Made by a program: the position numbers and the translations under genes. From the NCBI RefSeq assembly GCF_002979475.1, contig NZ_PCOY01000025.1, positions 1 through 56,577 on the forward strand: a stretch of DNA of 56,577 bases. The letters are read 5' to 3'. This DNA is from Microbacterium sp. MYb62 (lineage in GTDB: Bacteria; Actinomycetota; Actinomycetes; Actinomycetales; Microbacteriaceae). The first letter of the stretch is position 1. The number at the start of each line of letters is the position of its first letter. Under the pieces are notes generated by a model. The model had not been told where the DNA came from, ran no database searches, and saw only the letters and a list, made by a program, of their open reading frames with translations. This document shows positions 7,927-17,138 of the stretch, one piece after another.

Positions 7927-9618
7927 ATGTCACACCCCTCCCCTCTTCACGCGTCGGTCGTCCTCGACCGGCTCACGTTCGCCTGGCCCGACGGTTCGGT
8001 CGCGCTCGACGGCGTCTCCGGCGCCTTCGGCTCCGGCCGCACGGGCCTGGTCGGCCGCAACGGCGCCGGCAAATCCACGCTGCTGCGCCTGATGGCCGGC
8101 GCACTCGAGCCGACGTCGGGATTCGTCACCGCATCGGGCGAAGTCGCGTACCTGCCGCAGCAGCTGACGCTCGACGTCGATCGCCGGGTCTCCGAGCTGC
8201 TGGGCGTGTCCGCGGCGCTCGACGCGGTGCGTGCCATCACCGCCGGCGACGTCGATCCCGCGCACTTCGAGGCGGTGGGCGACGACTGGGACATCGAGGC
8301 GCGTGCCGAGGCCTCGCTGGCCGAAGCGGGTCTCGATCCCTCGTTCCTCGACCGCCGCGTCGGCGAGCTGTCCGGCGGGGAGGGCGTGCTCGTCGCGATC
8401 GCCGGCATCCGCCTGCGCCGCGCGCCGATCACGCTCCTCGACGAGCCGACCAACAACCTCGACCGTGAGGCCAGGGCGAAGCTCGCGGCGATGGTCCGCG
8501 CCTGGAAGGGCACGCTCATCGTCGTCAGCCACGACCTGTCGCTGCTCGAGCTGATGGACGACACCGCCGAGCTGTACGCCCAGAACCTGAGCGTGTTCGG
8601 CGGCCCGTATTCGCACTGGCGCGCCTGGTTGGATGCCGAGCAGGATGCGGCGAAGCAGGCCGAGGTCACCGCCGCGCAGGCGCTCCGTAAGGAGAAGCGC
8701 CAGCGGATCGAGGCGGAGGTGAAACTCGCGCACCGCGCCCGTACGGCCAAGAAGGCCGAGATCGAGAAGCGTGTGCCGAAGATCGTCGCGCACGGCAGGA
8801 AGATGGCCGCCGAGGTGTCGGCGGGCGGGCTCCGCACCGAGGTCGGCGCCAAGGAGGAGGCCGCGCACGCCGCGCGGGAGGAGGCGGGGCGACGCGTGCG
8901 CTCCGACGCCTCGATGAAGATCGAGCTGCCCGATCCGCAGGTCTCCCGCAGCCGCCGGATCGCGACGATTCGCGACGAGGAGCGGTCCTGGGTGATCCAG
9001 GGTCCGGAGCGCGTCGCCCTGATCGGTCGGAACGGCGCCGGGAAGACGACTCTGCTCGAGCGGTTGGTCACCGGGGGCGTGCACCACGCCGGAGAGGAGG
9101 CACCTCCCGCGCCGATCGCGCCGGACGGAGCCGAATCCGGCCCCGAGGTCCGGAGTCGTACACGACCGACGCTGCGCGCCGAGGCCCACACCGACCAGAT
9201 CGGCTACCTGCCCCAGCGGGTCGACGGCCTGGACGAGCAGCGGTCGGTGTTCGAGAACATCGCCGCCGCCGCGCCGCACGTGCCGGAGAAGGAGCTGCGC
9301 AACCGGCTCGCGCGCTTCCTGATCCGCGGGGCGACGGCGGATCGTCCGGTCGCGGCGCTGTCCGGCGGTGAGCGCTTCCGCGTCGCGCTGGCGAAGCTGC
9401 TGCTCGCCGACCCCGCACCTCACCTCGTGGTACTGGACGAGCCGACGAACAACCTCGACCTCGACACGGTCGACCAGCTCGTGGAAGCTCTGCGGGCCTA
9501 CCGCGGTGCGGTGCTGATCGTGAGCCACGACGACGCGTTCCTGCGCCGCCTCGATCTCGACCTCACGCTGGAGATCGACGACGAGGGGCTGCTGCAGGAG
9601 ACGTCGCTCGATCAATGA
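7927..9618 (+). CDS. ABC-F family ATPase (ribosome-associated, possible antibiotic-resistance type)
   Basis: This 563-residue soluble protein has two ATP-binding cassettes and no membrane segments. The first has GRNGAGKST (about 42-50), LSGGEGVLVAIAGI and LLDEPTNNLD. The second has GRNGAGKTT, LSGGERFRVALAKLLL and VLDEPTNNLD. Between them is a charged, Lys/Arg/Glu-rich helical linker of about 100 residues, corresponding to the P-site tRNA interaction motif region. A roughly 35-residue Pro/Glu-rich insertion follows the second Walker A. ABC-F proteins act on the 50S subunit, either in translation control or drug protection; which one applies is not decidable here. ATG 7927 has AGGAG six bases upstream. 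Confidence 0.9.
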   Translation: MSHPSPLHASVVLDRLTFAWPDGSVALDGVSGAFGSGRTGLVGRNGAGKSTLLRLMAGALEPTSGFVTASGEVAYLPQQLTLDVDRRVSELLGVSAALDAVRAITAGDVDPAHFEAVGDDWDIEARAEASLAEAGLDPSFLDRRVGELSGGEGVLVAIAGIRLRRAPITLLDEPTNNLDREARAKLAAMVRAWKGTLIVVSHDLSLLELMDDTAELYAQNLSVFGGPYSHWRAWLDAEQDAAKQAEVTAAQALRKEKRQRIEAEVKLAHRARTAKKAEIEKRVPKIVAHGRKMAAEVSAGGLRTEVGAKEEAAHAAREEAGRRVRSDASMKIELPDPQVSRSRRIATIRDEERSWVIQGPERVALIGRNGAGKTTLLERLVTGGVHHAGEEAPPAPIAPDGAESGPEVRSRTRPTLRAEAHTDQIGYLPQRVDGLDEQRSVFENIAAAAPHVPEKELRNRLARFLIRGATADRPVAALSGGERFRVALAKLLLADPAPHLVVLDEPTNNLDLDTVDQLVEALRAYRGAVLIVSHDDAFLRRLDLDLTLEIDDEGLLQETSLDQ

Positions 9619-9676
9619 CGCGGTTCGTCCGACCACGTCGGGCGCCGGGGATCGACCACTCCGGCGTCCGACGCCG

Positions 9677-10339
9677 TCACACCAATCCGGCCTCGTACGC
9701 GAGGATCACGGCCTGCACCCGGTCGCGGAGGTCGAGCTTCAGCAGGATGCGCCCCACGTGCGTCTTCACGGTCGACTCCGAGACGAACAGGCTCTCGCCG
9801 ATCTCGGTGTTGTTGTAGCCCTTCGCGATCGCGAGGAGCACCTCCCGCTCCCGCCCGGTGAGCGCGCTCAGCCGCGGATCGGCCGCCTCGGCCTGGCGGG
9901 GAAGCCGGGTCGCGAAGAGGTCGAGCATCGAGCGGGTGACCCGCGGCGAGACGAGGGCATCGCCGGCGGCGATCGCTCGGATCGCGGCGGTCAGCTGATC
10001 CGGGGGCGTGTTCTTCAACAGGAATCCGCTCGCCCCGGCACGGAGGCTCCCGAACGCGTACTCGTCGAGGTCGAACGTCGTGAGCACCAGGACGCGACTC
10101 GCCGGCGTCCCGCGGACGATGCGCCTGGTCGCCTCGATGCCGTCCATCTCGGGCATCCGGATGTCCATCAGGATCACGTCCGGCTGCAGTTCTCCCGCCA
10201 GATGCACGGCCTCGGCGCCGGACACGGCCTCTCCCACCACCTGCAGGTCGTCCTCGGCATCGAGCACCATGCGCATGCCGCGACGGATCAGCTCGTGGTC
10301 GTCGACGATGAGCACCCGGATGCGTGGCTCGGTCATCAT
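9677..10339 (-). CDS. LuxR/NarL-family response regulator
   Basis: This 220-residue protein has an N-terminal receiver domain (acidic pair at Asp13-Asp14, phosphoacceptor Asp59 in VILMDIRMPE). A C-terminal LuxR helix-turn-helix begins at LTGREREVLLAIAKGYNNTEI and ends near residue 216. It is the output partner of the kinase encoded immediately upstream: the kinase stop overlaps this ATG within AAATGATGA. Targets are unknown; the ABC-F gene converges on its 3-prime end. Confidence 0.92.
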   Translation of the reverse strand: MMTEPRIRVLIVDDHELIRRGMRMVLDAEDDLQVVGEAVSGAEAVHLAGELQPDVILMDIRMPEMDGIEATRRIVRGTPASRVLVLTTFDLDEYAFGSLRAGASGFLLKNTPPDQLTAAIRAIAAGDALVSPRVTRSMLDLFATRLPRQAEAADPRLSALTGREREVLLAIAKGYNNTEIGESLFVSESTVKTHVGRILLKLDLRDRVQAVILAYEAGLV

Positions 10340-11604
10340 TTCTCCTCCTCCTGCTCGGGGATCTCCACACGCACGCGCCAGCCGCCGTCGGGGGATGGAC
10401 CCGCCTCGGCGGTTCCCCCGGCGAGCCGCGCCCGCTCTCGGACGCCGAGGAGTCCCCGGCCCGATCCCACCGATGCCGCCGGTGGTCCCTGCCGTCCGTC
10501 GTCGGTGACCTCGATCACGAGGACGTCCCTTCGGAAGTCGAGGGTCACGAGCACCTCGTGCGGGTCCTTCGCGTAGCGCAGCGCGTTCGTCAGGGCTTCC
10601 TGCACGATGCGGTGGATCGTGTTCTGCAGGGCGGGCGACGAGGGCTCCGCACCCTCGACGTGCACCGTGACCGGCAGGCCGGCGGTGCGGAAGGTCTCCA
10701 CCAGCGCCGTGAGCTCGCTCAGCCCGGGATTGGGTCGCAGCGGAGTCTGCTCGTCCGCGTCGTCGCGGTCGTCTCCGAGGGCGCCGAGCAGTTGCCTCAT
10801 CTCGACGAGCGACTGCCGTCCGACCTCGCCGATCTCCTGGATCGCACTCCGCGAGCGTTGCGGGTCCTTCTCCGCGAGGGCATTCGCCCCATCGGCGAGC
10901 GACACCATCACCGAGACGCTGTGCGCGACGACATCGTGGATCTCCCGGGTGATCCTGGCACGCTCCGCGAGGGTCGCGATGCGCGCCTGCTGATCGCGTT
11001 CGCGCGAGAGCTGGTCGGCGCGGTCCAGGATCGCTCCGATGTAGCGGCGCCGGTCACCCACGGTGACCCCGAGCACCGCCGCGATCAGCATGACGACGAG
11101 GAACAGCAGACTCACCGCCACCGAGAACGAGCCGCCGAGGTCGCCGCGCCGCAGTCCGTCCAGCAACGGGAACACGAGGACGCCGCCGAGGACGGTGATC
11201 CCGAAGGCGATCCAGCCACTGCGGTTCGAGCGATAGACGAACAGCGCGTACAGCGCCAGGGCGATCCCGATCGGCTCGCCGAGGGTGTCGGTGACGATCG
11301 TGACCGCCGCGACGGTCACGAAAACAGTGAAGGTGAGCCACGGCCGATGCCGACGCCAGAGCAGCGCGGCCGCGGAGATCGTGCCGAGGACCAGTGGGAT
11401 GAGGATCGGGGCGATCGGTGTCCAGCTGCCCGATGACAGCGGTATGAGCAGCGCCCAGAGCGTGATGACGAGGAGATAGGCACCGGCGATCAGCGAATCG
11501 ACGAGCCACGGGTGACTGCCCCAGAACCGCCGCACCACCCCGGGCGGCCGGGGCAGGTCCACCGCGCGCATCTCGTCCGCGGCGGCGGGTGCTGACTCTG
11601 GCAT
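10336..11604 (-). CDS. HisKA_3-family sensor histidine kinase
   Basis: This 422-residue membrane kinase has about five to six hydrophobic segments at about 34-182. A coiled connector and a HisKA_3 dimerisation domain follow, with EIHDVVAHS (phospho-His223), then an HATPase_c domain with an N-box VQEALTNALRYAK and a G-box GRGLLGVRERA. It has no sizeable extracellular domain, which suggests intramembrane or envelope sensing. Minus-strand TAGAGT sits six bases before ATG 11604, and no ribosome binding site is seen, so the message is probably leaderless. It forms an overlapping operon with the response regulator. Confidence 0.92.
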   Translation of the reverse strand: MPESAPAAADEMRAVDLPRPPGVVRRFWGSHPWLVDSLIAGAYLLVITLWALLIPLSSGSWTPIAPILIPLVLGTISAAALLWRRHRPWLTFTVFVTVAAVTIVTDTLGEPIGIALALYALFVYRSNRSGWIAFGITVLGGVLVFPLLDGLRRGDLGGSFSVAVSLLFLVVMLIAAVLGVTVGDRRRYIGAILDRADQLSRERDQQARIATLAERARITREIHDVVAHSVSVMVSLADGANALAEKDPQRSRSAIQEIGEVGRQSLVEMRQLLGALGDDRDDADEQTPLRPNPGLSELTALVETFRTAGLPVTVHVEGAEPSSPALQNTIHRIVQEALTNALRYAKDPHEVLVTLDFRRDVLVIEVTDDGRQGPPAASVGSGRGLLGVRERARLAGGTAEAGPSPDGGWRVRVEIPEQEEEK

Positions 11605-11610
11605 GGGACG

Positions 11611-11616
11611 ACTCTA
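11611..11616 (-). promoter_or_regulatory. Candidate -10 box (TAGAGT) of a leaderless kinase transcript
   Basis: On the minus strand TAGAGT is followed by CGTCCC and then ATG 11604. The six-base spacer leaves no room for a ribosome binding site. Confidence 0.5.
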
Positions 11617-11639
11617 CGCACCGCACCTCTCCGCCGGCC

Positions 11640-12386
11640 TCAGCCGGCCGTGGCGACGAGCGATCCGGTGACGGTGCGGACCGTGGCGGTGCGGGTGGAA
11701 GCCGTCGGACGGGCGTTCGTGCGCGCCGGGCGGCGGCGCTGGGCGAACGCCGTCTCCATGCCGAGGATCGCGAGCCACCCCATCCCGATCGTGGTGGCGA
11801 CCAGTTCGAGGATGCTCCCGATGTCGGTGCGGAACTGCAGGAGCGAGAGGATCCCGCCCGCCGCGGCGATCACGGCGGTCGAGATGCCGGCGCCGAGGGA
11901 GAGGATCCGCAGCATCGCCCGATCCTCGACGAACGACACCTGGAGCATCGCGAACGCCGCCAGGGCGAAGGCGAGCACGGCGACCGTCGTGTGGATGAGG
12001 TCCTGCCAGGTGAAGGTGGGCCCGACCGGCAGCGGGCATCCGGTCGTGCAGGGGACCTGCGAGGCGACCAGGAACAGCGACGACGCGATCGCCACCGAGA
12101 GCGACGGCGACCCGATGCTCAGCCACGGCACCGTCGCGCGCAGTCCGCGCGCAGCCCACGCGACCGAGAAGCCCCCGGCGACGAGAAGGAGCAGCGCGAG
12201 CTCGAACCATCCCGCGGTCGGTTCACCTGCGGCTCCCAGACCGCTCACGTAGAGGACCCTGTCGATGCTCAGTCGCGCGATCCAGATGATCGTGAGCGCG
12301 ATCCCGACGAGGATGCTCCCACCGATCGCGGCGAGGGTGCGGAGGGCGGTTCTGACGGGGGCGGCGGCGGTGATCTCGGCGGGCAT
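11640..12386 (-). CDS. DUF998-like integral membrane protein
   Basis: This 248-residue protein has six probable transmembrane helices. They are separated by a short loop containing a CTTGC pair of cysteines and by the segment DLIHTTVAVLAFALAAFAML, which resembles DUF998 family proteins. The C-terminal 30 residues are basic and Thr/Arg-rich. No enzymatic motif is seen. ATG 12386 lies six bases downstream of a TACCGT hexamer. It sits upstream of, and in the same orientation as, the kinase-regulator pair with a 35-base gap, so partial cotranscription is possible. Confidence 0.65.
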   Translation of the reverse strand: MPAEITAAAPVRTALRTLAAIGGSILVGIALTIIWIARLSIDRVLYVSGLGAAGEPTAGWFELALLLLVAGGFSVAWAARGLRATVPWLSIGSPSLSVAIASSLFLVASQVPCTTGCPLPVGPTFTWQDLIHTTVAVLAFALAAFAMLQVSFVEDRAMLRILSLGAGISTAVIAAAGGILSLLQFRTDIGSILELVATTIGMGWLAILGMETAFAQRRRPARTNARPTASTRTATVRTVTGSLVATAG

Positions 12387-12392
12387 ACTCAG

Positions 12393-12398
12393 ACGGTA
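12393..12398 (-). promoter_or_regulatory. Candidate -10 box (TACCGT) for the DUF998-like gene
   Basis: Minus-strand TACCGT, then CTGAGT, then ATG 12386 fits the leaderless spacing seen repeatedly in this window. Confidence 0.45.
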
Positions 12399-12442
12399 TG
12401 AGCGGACGCATCGCCGTCGCGTCGGCCCGAAGTGCCCACTCT

Positions 12443-12476
12443 GCAGCGGCGTCGTACCTCGGTACGACGCCGTTGC
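12443..12476 (+). repeat. 16-bp inverted repeat with 2-base spacer upstream of lhr
   Basis: The arms 12443-12458 and 12461-12476 pair over 16 bp with one G:U. The core is CGGCGTCGTACC facing GGTACGACGCCG with only TC between. It lies in the divergent gap between the DUF998-like gene and lhr, about 60 bases before the lhr start. It could be a 5-prime-UTR structure, an operator or a cruciform. Confidence 0.6.
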
Positions 12477-12535
12477 CGGGCTCTTCGCGCGTCCGTTTCC
12501 GCCCCGATGTCGCAGCCCTCGACGATGATGGAGGG

Positions 12536-15500
12536 ATGAGCGACGTGCTCGACCGCTTCACCCCCGCGACGCAGGACTGGTTCCGGGGTGCGTTCCCCGC
12601 GCCCACCCCCGCGCAGGCAGGCGCCTGGGATGCGATCTCCGCGGGCAAGCACGCGCTCGTCGTCGCCCCGACGGGCTCCGGGAAGACGCTGTCGGCCTTC
12701 CTCTGGGCGATCGACAGCGTGTTCCGCGAGCGCATGATCGAGGCGGCCCCGCCCGCGAAGGGCGAGCCCCGCACGCGCATCCTCTACATCTCCCCGCTGA
12801 AGGCACTCGGCGTCGACGTCGAACGCAACCTGCGCTCCCCGCTGATCGGCATCGGACAGTCGGCCCGGCGGCTCGGAGTGCCCGCGCCCACGGTGACGGT
12901 CGGTGTGCGTTCGGGCGACACGACGTCGAGCGATCGGCGCAAGCTCGTGTCCGATCCGCCCGACATCCTCATCACGACTCCCGAGTCGCTGTACCTCATG
13001 CTCACGAGCCGCGCGGGCGAGACCCTGCGCGGCGTGCACACCGTCATCATCGACGAGGTGCACGCGGTCGCGGCGACCAAGCGCGGCGCGCATCTCGCCG
13101 TGAGCCTGGAGCGCCTCGACGCCCTGCGCCGACTCGACGGCATCGAGACCCCCGCGCAGCGCATCGGCCTCTCGGCCACGGTCCGGCCCATCGATGAGGT
13201 CGCTCGCTTCCTGGGCGGCTCGGCGCCGGTCGAGATCGTCGCGCCTCCGGCATCCAAGACCTTCGAGCTGGGCGTGGTCGTGCCGATGGACGACATGACC
13301 AATCCGCCGCCGCCTCCCGGTGTGCCGGGCGACGCGGCCGATGCCGAGTACACCGAGGTCACGGGCTCCGTCTGGCCCCATGTCGAAGAAGCGATCGTCG
13401 ACCGCATCCTGCAGAACAACTCGACCATCGTGTTCGCCAACTCACGCCGCCTCGCGGAGCGGCTCACCGGCCGCTTGAACGAGATCTACTCCGAGCGGAT
13501 CGGCGTCGAGCTGCCGGCGGCCACGGTGCCAGCAGCCATGATGGCGCAGGCCGGAGCCACCGCCGGCGCCGACCCCGTGCTCGCGAAGGCGCATCACGGC
13601 TCGGTCTCCAAAGAGCAGCGCGCCCAGGTCGAAGAGGAGCTCAAGTCGGGCGTCCTGCGTTGCGTCGTCGCGACGAGCAGCCTCGAGCTCGGCATCGACA
13701 TGGGCGCGGTCGACCTCGTCATCCAGGTCGAGGCGCCGCCGTCCGCGGCATCCGGTCTGCAGCGCGTCGGCCGCGCGGGGCACCAGGTGGGCGAGATCAG
13801 TCGCGCCGCGCTCTTCCCCAAGCATCGCGGCGACGTGCTGCACACCGCGATCGTCACCGAGCGGATGCTGGCGGGCAAGATCGAGGCCATCCAGGTGCCG
13901 CGCAATCCGCTCGACATCCTCGCCCAGCAGACCGTCGCGGCGAGTGCACTCGGCGCCATCGGCGTCGAGGAGTGGTTCGAGACCGTTCGCCGATCGGCGC
14001 CGTTCCAAGCCCTTCCGCGCTCGGCCTACGAGGCGACCCTCGACCTACTGGCCGGACGATTCCCCTCCGACGAGTTCGCCGAACTGCGTCCGCGACTCGT
14101 GTGGGATCGCGACGCGGGCACGCTGACCGGGCGTCCGGGGGCGCAGCGCATCGCGGTGACCAGCGGCGGCACGATCCCCGATCGGGGTCTGTTCGGCGTC
14201 TTCGTCGCGGGTGAGACGACCGGCGCGCGAGTGGGCGAGCTCGACGAGGAGATGGTCTACGAGTCGCGGGTGGGCGACGTCTTCACGCTCGGTACCACGA
14301 GCTGGCGGATCGCCGAGATCACCCACGACCGCGTCAACGTGATCCCCGCCTACGGGCAGCCGGGCAAGGTGCCGTTCTGGCACGGCGACGGCATCGGTCG
14401 ACCCTTCGAACTCGGCGAGGCGCTGGGCGCATTCTCCCGTGAGGTGTCGGCGGCCACGCCCGAGAAGGCGGCGCAGCGGCTCATCGATGCCGGGCTCGAC
14501 GAGCAGGCACGGGCGAACCTCATGGCGCACCTGACCGAGCAGCGCGAGGCGACCGGCACGCTCCCCACCGACCGCACGCTCACCGTCGAGCGCGGCCGCG
14601 ACGAGGTCGGAGACTGGCGGGTGATCTTGCATTCCCCGTACGGCATGAAGGTGCATGCTCCGTGGGCGCTGGCCATCAACGCCCGGGTGCGCGAGCGCCT
14701 CGGCGTCGAGGGATCCGCGGTCGCGAGCGACGACGGCATCATCGTGCGCATCCCCGATGCCGAGGCCGAGCCTCCGGGTGCCGAGCTGTTCGTGTTCGAA
14801 CCCGATGAGCTGGAGCACGTGGTCACCGAGGAGGTGGGCGGCTCCGCGCTGTTCGCCTCCCGGTTCCGCGAATGCGCGGCACGGGCGCTGCTCATGCCCC
14901 GCATGAACCCGAACAAGCGCACCCCGCTGTGGCAGCAGCGGCAGCGCTCCGCGCAGCTGCTCGAGGTCGCGAGGCGCCACCCGACGTTCCCGGTGATCCT
15001 GGAGACGCTGCGCGAGGTGCTGCAGGACGTCTACGACCTCCCCTCGCTGCGCACGCTCGCGACCTCGATCGCCGACCGCCACATCCGGCTGGTCGAGACC
15101 GAGCCCGGCCAGCCGTCGCCGTATGCCCGCGACCTGCTGTTCGGCTATGTGGGCGCGTTCATGTATGAGGGCGACTCCCCGCTCGCCGAGCGCCGCGCGG
15201 CCGCGCTGTCGGTCGACCCGGCGCTGCTGGGCGAGCTGCTGGGCACGGTCGAGCTGCGCGAACTGCTCGACCCCGACGTGATCGCCCAGTTCGAGCGCGA
15301 GGCCCAGCGTCTCGACCCCGACCGCCGAGCGCGGGGGCTCGAGGGCGTCGCCGATCTGCTGCGGATGCTCGGCCCCCTCGACGCCGATGAGGTCGCGCTG
15401 CGCCTCGACCCCGAGTCGATCGGCGACTCCTCGGCCACCGCCCTGCTCGACGACCTGGTCACTGCGCGCCGGGCGATCCCCGTCACGATCGCCGGCGCGA

Positions 15501-17116
15501 GCCGTGTCGCCGCGATCGAGGATGCCGGGCGGCTGCGCGATGCCCTGGGGGCGGCACTGCCGACCGGCATCCCCGTCGCCTTCCTCGAACCCGTCGCCGA
15601 CCCGCTCGGCGACCTCGTCGCCCGCCACGCTCGCACGCACGGTCCCTTCACGACGGATGCCGTCGCCACCCGGTTCGGTCTCGGCGCCGCGGTCGCCCGA
15701 CATACGCTGCAACGGCTCGAGACCGCGGGACGGATCACGAGCGGCTACTTCCTGCCCGAGGCCGCCGGGAGCGGCGACGCCGTCGAATGGTGCGACACCG
15801 AGGTGCTGCGCCGGCTCCGGATGCGTTCGCTCGCGGCGATCCGCGGATCCGTCGAGCCCGTCGCCCCCGAGGCCTACGCGCGATTCCTGCCCGATTGGCA
15901 GCACATCGGTCGACCACTGGAAGGCGTCGACGGCGTTCTCACCGTGATCGAGCAGTTCGCCGGCGTACCGATCCCCGCGAGTGCGTGGGAGTCGCTGATC
16001 CTGCCATCGCGGGTGCGCGACTACTCCCCCGCGATGCTCGACGAGCTGACGGCCGCCGGCGAGGTCATCTGGTCAGGGCACGGCACCCTTCCGGGGCGCG
16101 ACGGATGGGTGTCGCTGCATCCGGCCGAGCTCGCACCCTTCACCCTCCCCGAACGCGGCACCGAGATCGCCTCGGACTCCCTCGAGTCGCGCATCCTCAT
16201 CGCCCTCGACGTCGGCGGTGCCTACTTCGCCGCACAGCTCAAGGACATGGCGGCGGCCGAGAACGAGCAGTCCGTGCTCGAGGCGCTGTGGTCGCTGACC
16301 TGGTCGGGCTATGTCACCAACGACACCTTCGCGCCGATCCGCTCTCTCCTGGCGGGCGGCTCCCAGGCGCACAAGGTCAAGCGCCGCGCTCCCCGTGCCC
16401 GCACCTACCGCGGCGTGTCCTTCACCGGATCCGCGGCTCCTCGACCGCCGTCGATCGGCGGTCGCTGGTCGCTGCTGCCGGCGCTCGAGACCGATCCCGC
16501 CCGCCGCGCGACCGTCACCGCCGGGCTCCTGCTCGACCGCTACGGGGTCGTCACCCGTGGCGCCGTGCAGGCGGAGGGGGTTCCCGGCGGGTTCGCCCAG
16601 ACCTACCGGGTGCTCGCGGGCTTCGAAGAGGCCGGCCACTGCCGCCGCGGCTACGTGATCGAGAAACTCGGGGCTGCGCAGTTCGCCGCCTCGGGCACGG
16701 TCGACCGGCTGCGCACCTACGCCGGTCTCGCCGATCCTCCGCCGCGCAAGGCGGTGACCCTCGCCGCCACCGATCCCGCGAACCCGTACGGCGCCGCACT
16801 CGGGTGGCCTAAGCTCGACGGCGTCTCCCATCGCCCCGGGCGCAAAGCGGGCGGTCTGGTCGTGCTGGTCGACGGAGTCCTCGTGCTCTCGCTCGAACGG
16901 GGCGGCCGCACGGTGTTGTCGTTCAGCGACGACGGCGACGTGCTGCGGGCCGCAGCGTCCGACCTCGCCGACACCGCACGCGCCCGTCGCCTCGACACCC
17001 TGACCGTCGAGAAGATCAACGGCGAGGGCGTCTACGGCACCGAGCTGGCCCTCGCCCTGCAGGAAGCGGGCTTCGTGGCGACCCCACGGGGCTACACCCT
17101 CCGCAAGGCGGTCTGA
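12536..17116 (+). CDS. lhr: Lhr-family DEAD/DEAH helicase, full length
   Basis: This 1526-residue superfamily 2 helicase has the size of full-length bacterial Lhr (core plus Lhr-CTD). Visible motifs are Walker A APTGSGKT near residue 45, DEAH-box variant IIDEVHAV, motif III SAT (LSATVRP), motif V ATSSLELGIDMGAVDLVIQVEAP and motif VI QRVGRAGH. A winged-helix and beta-barrel region of the core follows, then a long C-terminal domain. The family unwinds DNA:RNA or DNA duplexes 3-prime to 5-prime in DNA repair. ATG 12536 directly abuts GGAGGG, which is too close for ideal initiation; GTG 12545 three codons on has a nine-base spacing, so either may be used. Confidence 0.95.
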   Translation: MSDVLDRFTPATQDWFRGAFPAPTPAQAGAWDAISAGKHALVVAPTGSGKTLSAFLWAIDSVFRERMIEAAPPAKGEPRTRILYISPLKALGVDVERNLRSPLIGIGQSARRLGVPAPTVTVGVRSGDTTSSDRRKLVSDPPDILITTPESLYLMLTSRAGETLRGVHTVIIDEVHAVAATKRGAHLAVSLERLDALRRLDGIETPAQRIGLSATVRPIDEVARFLGGSAPVEIVAPPASKTFELGVVVPMDDMTNPPPPPGVPGDAADAEYTEVTGSVWPHVEEAIVDRILQNNSTIVFANSRRLAERLTGRLNEIYSERIGVELPAATVPAAMMAQAGATAGADPVLAKAHHGSVSKEQRAQVEEELKSGVLRCVVATSSLELGIDMGAVDLVIQVEAPPSAASGLQRVGRAGHQVGEISRAALFPKHRGDVLHTAIVTERMLAGKIEAIQVPRNPLDILAQQTVAASALGAIGVEEWFETVRRSAPFQALPRSAYEATLDLLAGRFPSDEFAELRPRLVWDRDAGTLTGRPGAQRIAVTSGGTIPDRGLFGVFVAGETTGARVGELDEEMVYESRVGDVFTLGTTSWRIAEITHDRVNVIPAYGQPGKVPFWHGDGIGRPFELGEALGAFSREVSAATPEKAAQRLIDAGLDEQARANLMAHLTEQREATGTLPTDRTLTVERGRDEVGDWRVILHSPYGMKVHAPWALAINARVRERLGVEGSAVASDDGIIVRIPDAEAEPPGAELFVFEPDELEHVVTEEVGGSALFASRFRECAARALLMPRMNPNKRTPLWQQRQRSAQLLEVARRHPTFPVILETLREVLQDVYDLPSLRTLATSIADRHIRLVETEPGQPSPYARDLLFGYVGAFMYEGDSPLAERRAAALSVDPALLGELLGTVELRELLDPDVIAQFEREAQRLDPDRRARGLEGVADLLRMLGPLDADEVALRLDPESIGDSSATALLDDLVTARRAIPVTIAGASRVAAIEDAGRLRDALGAALPTGIPVAFLEPVADPLGDLVARHARTHGPFTTDAVATRFGLGAAVARHTLQRLETAGRITSGYFLPEAAGSGDAVEWCDTEVLRRLRMRSLAAIRGSVEPVAPEAYARFLPDWQHIGRPLEGVDGVLTVIEQFAGVPIPASAWESLILPSRVRDYSPAMLDELTAAGEVIWSGHGTLPGRDGWVSLHPAELAPFTLPERGTEIASDSLESRILIALDVGGAYFAAQLKDMAAAENEQSVLEALWSLTWSGYVTNDTFAPIRSLLAGGSQAHKVKRRAPRARTYRGVSFTGSAAPRPPSIGGRWSLLPALETDPARRATVTAGLLLDRYGVVTRGAVQAEGVPGGFAQTYRVLAGFEEAGHCRRGYVIEKLGAAQFAASGTVDRLRTYAGLADPPPRKAVTLAATDPANPYGAALGWPKLDGVSHRPGRKAGGLVVLVDGVLVLSLERGGRTVLSFSDDGDVLRAAASDLADTARARRLDTLTVEKINGEGVYGTELALALQEAGFVATPRGYTLRKAV

Positions 17117-17125
17117 CGATGCGCC

Positions 17126-17131
17126 TACGCT
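17126..17131 (+). promoter_or_regulatory. Candidate -10 box (TACGCT) for the EI24 gene
   Basis: TACGCT is followed by seven bases (GGAAGCC) and ATG 17139. It lies just ten bases after the lhr stop, allowing transcription independent of lhr. Confidence 0.4.
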
Positions 17132-17138
17132 GGAAGCC

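Noticed and set aside
12398..12535. 46-codon N-terminal extension of lhr
   Set aside because: The segment runs through a 16-bp palindrome and lacks helicase similarity; initiation at 12536 or 12545 fits known Lhr N-termini.
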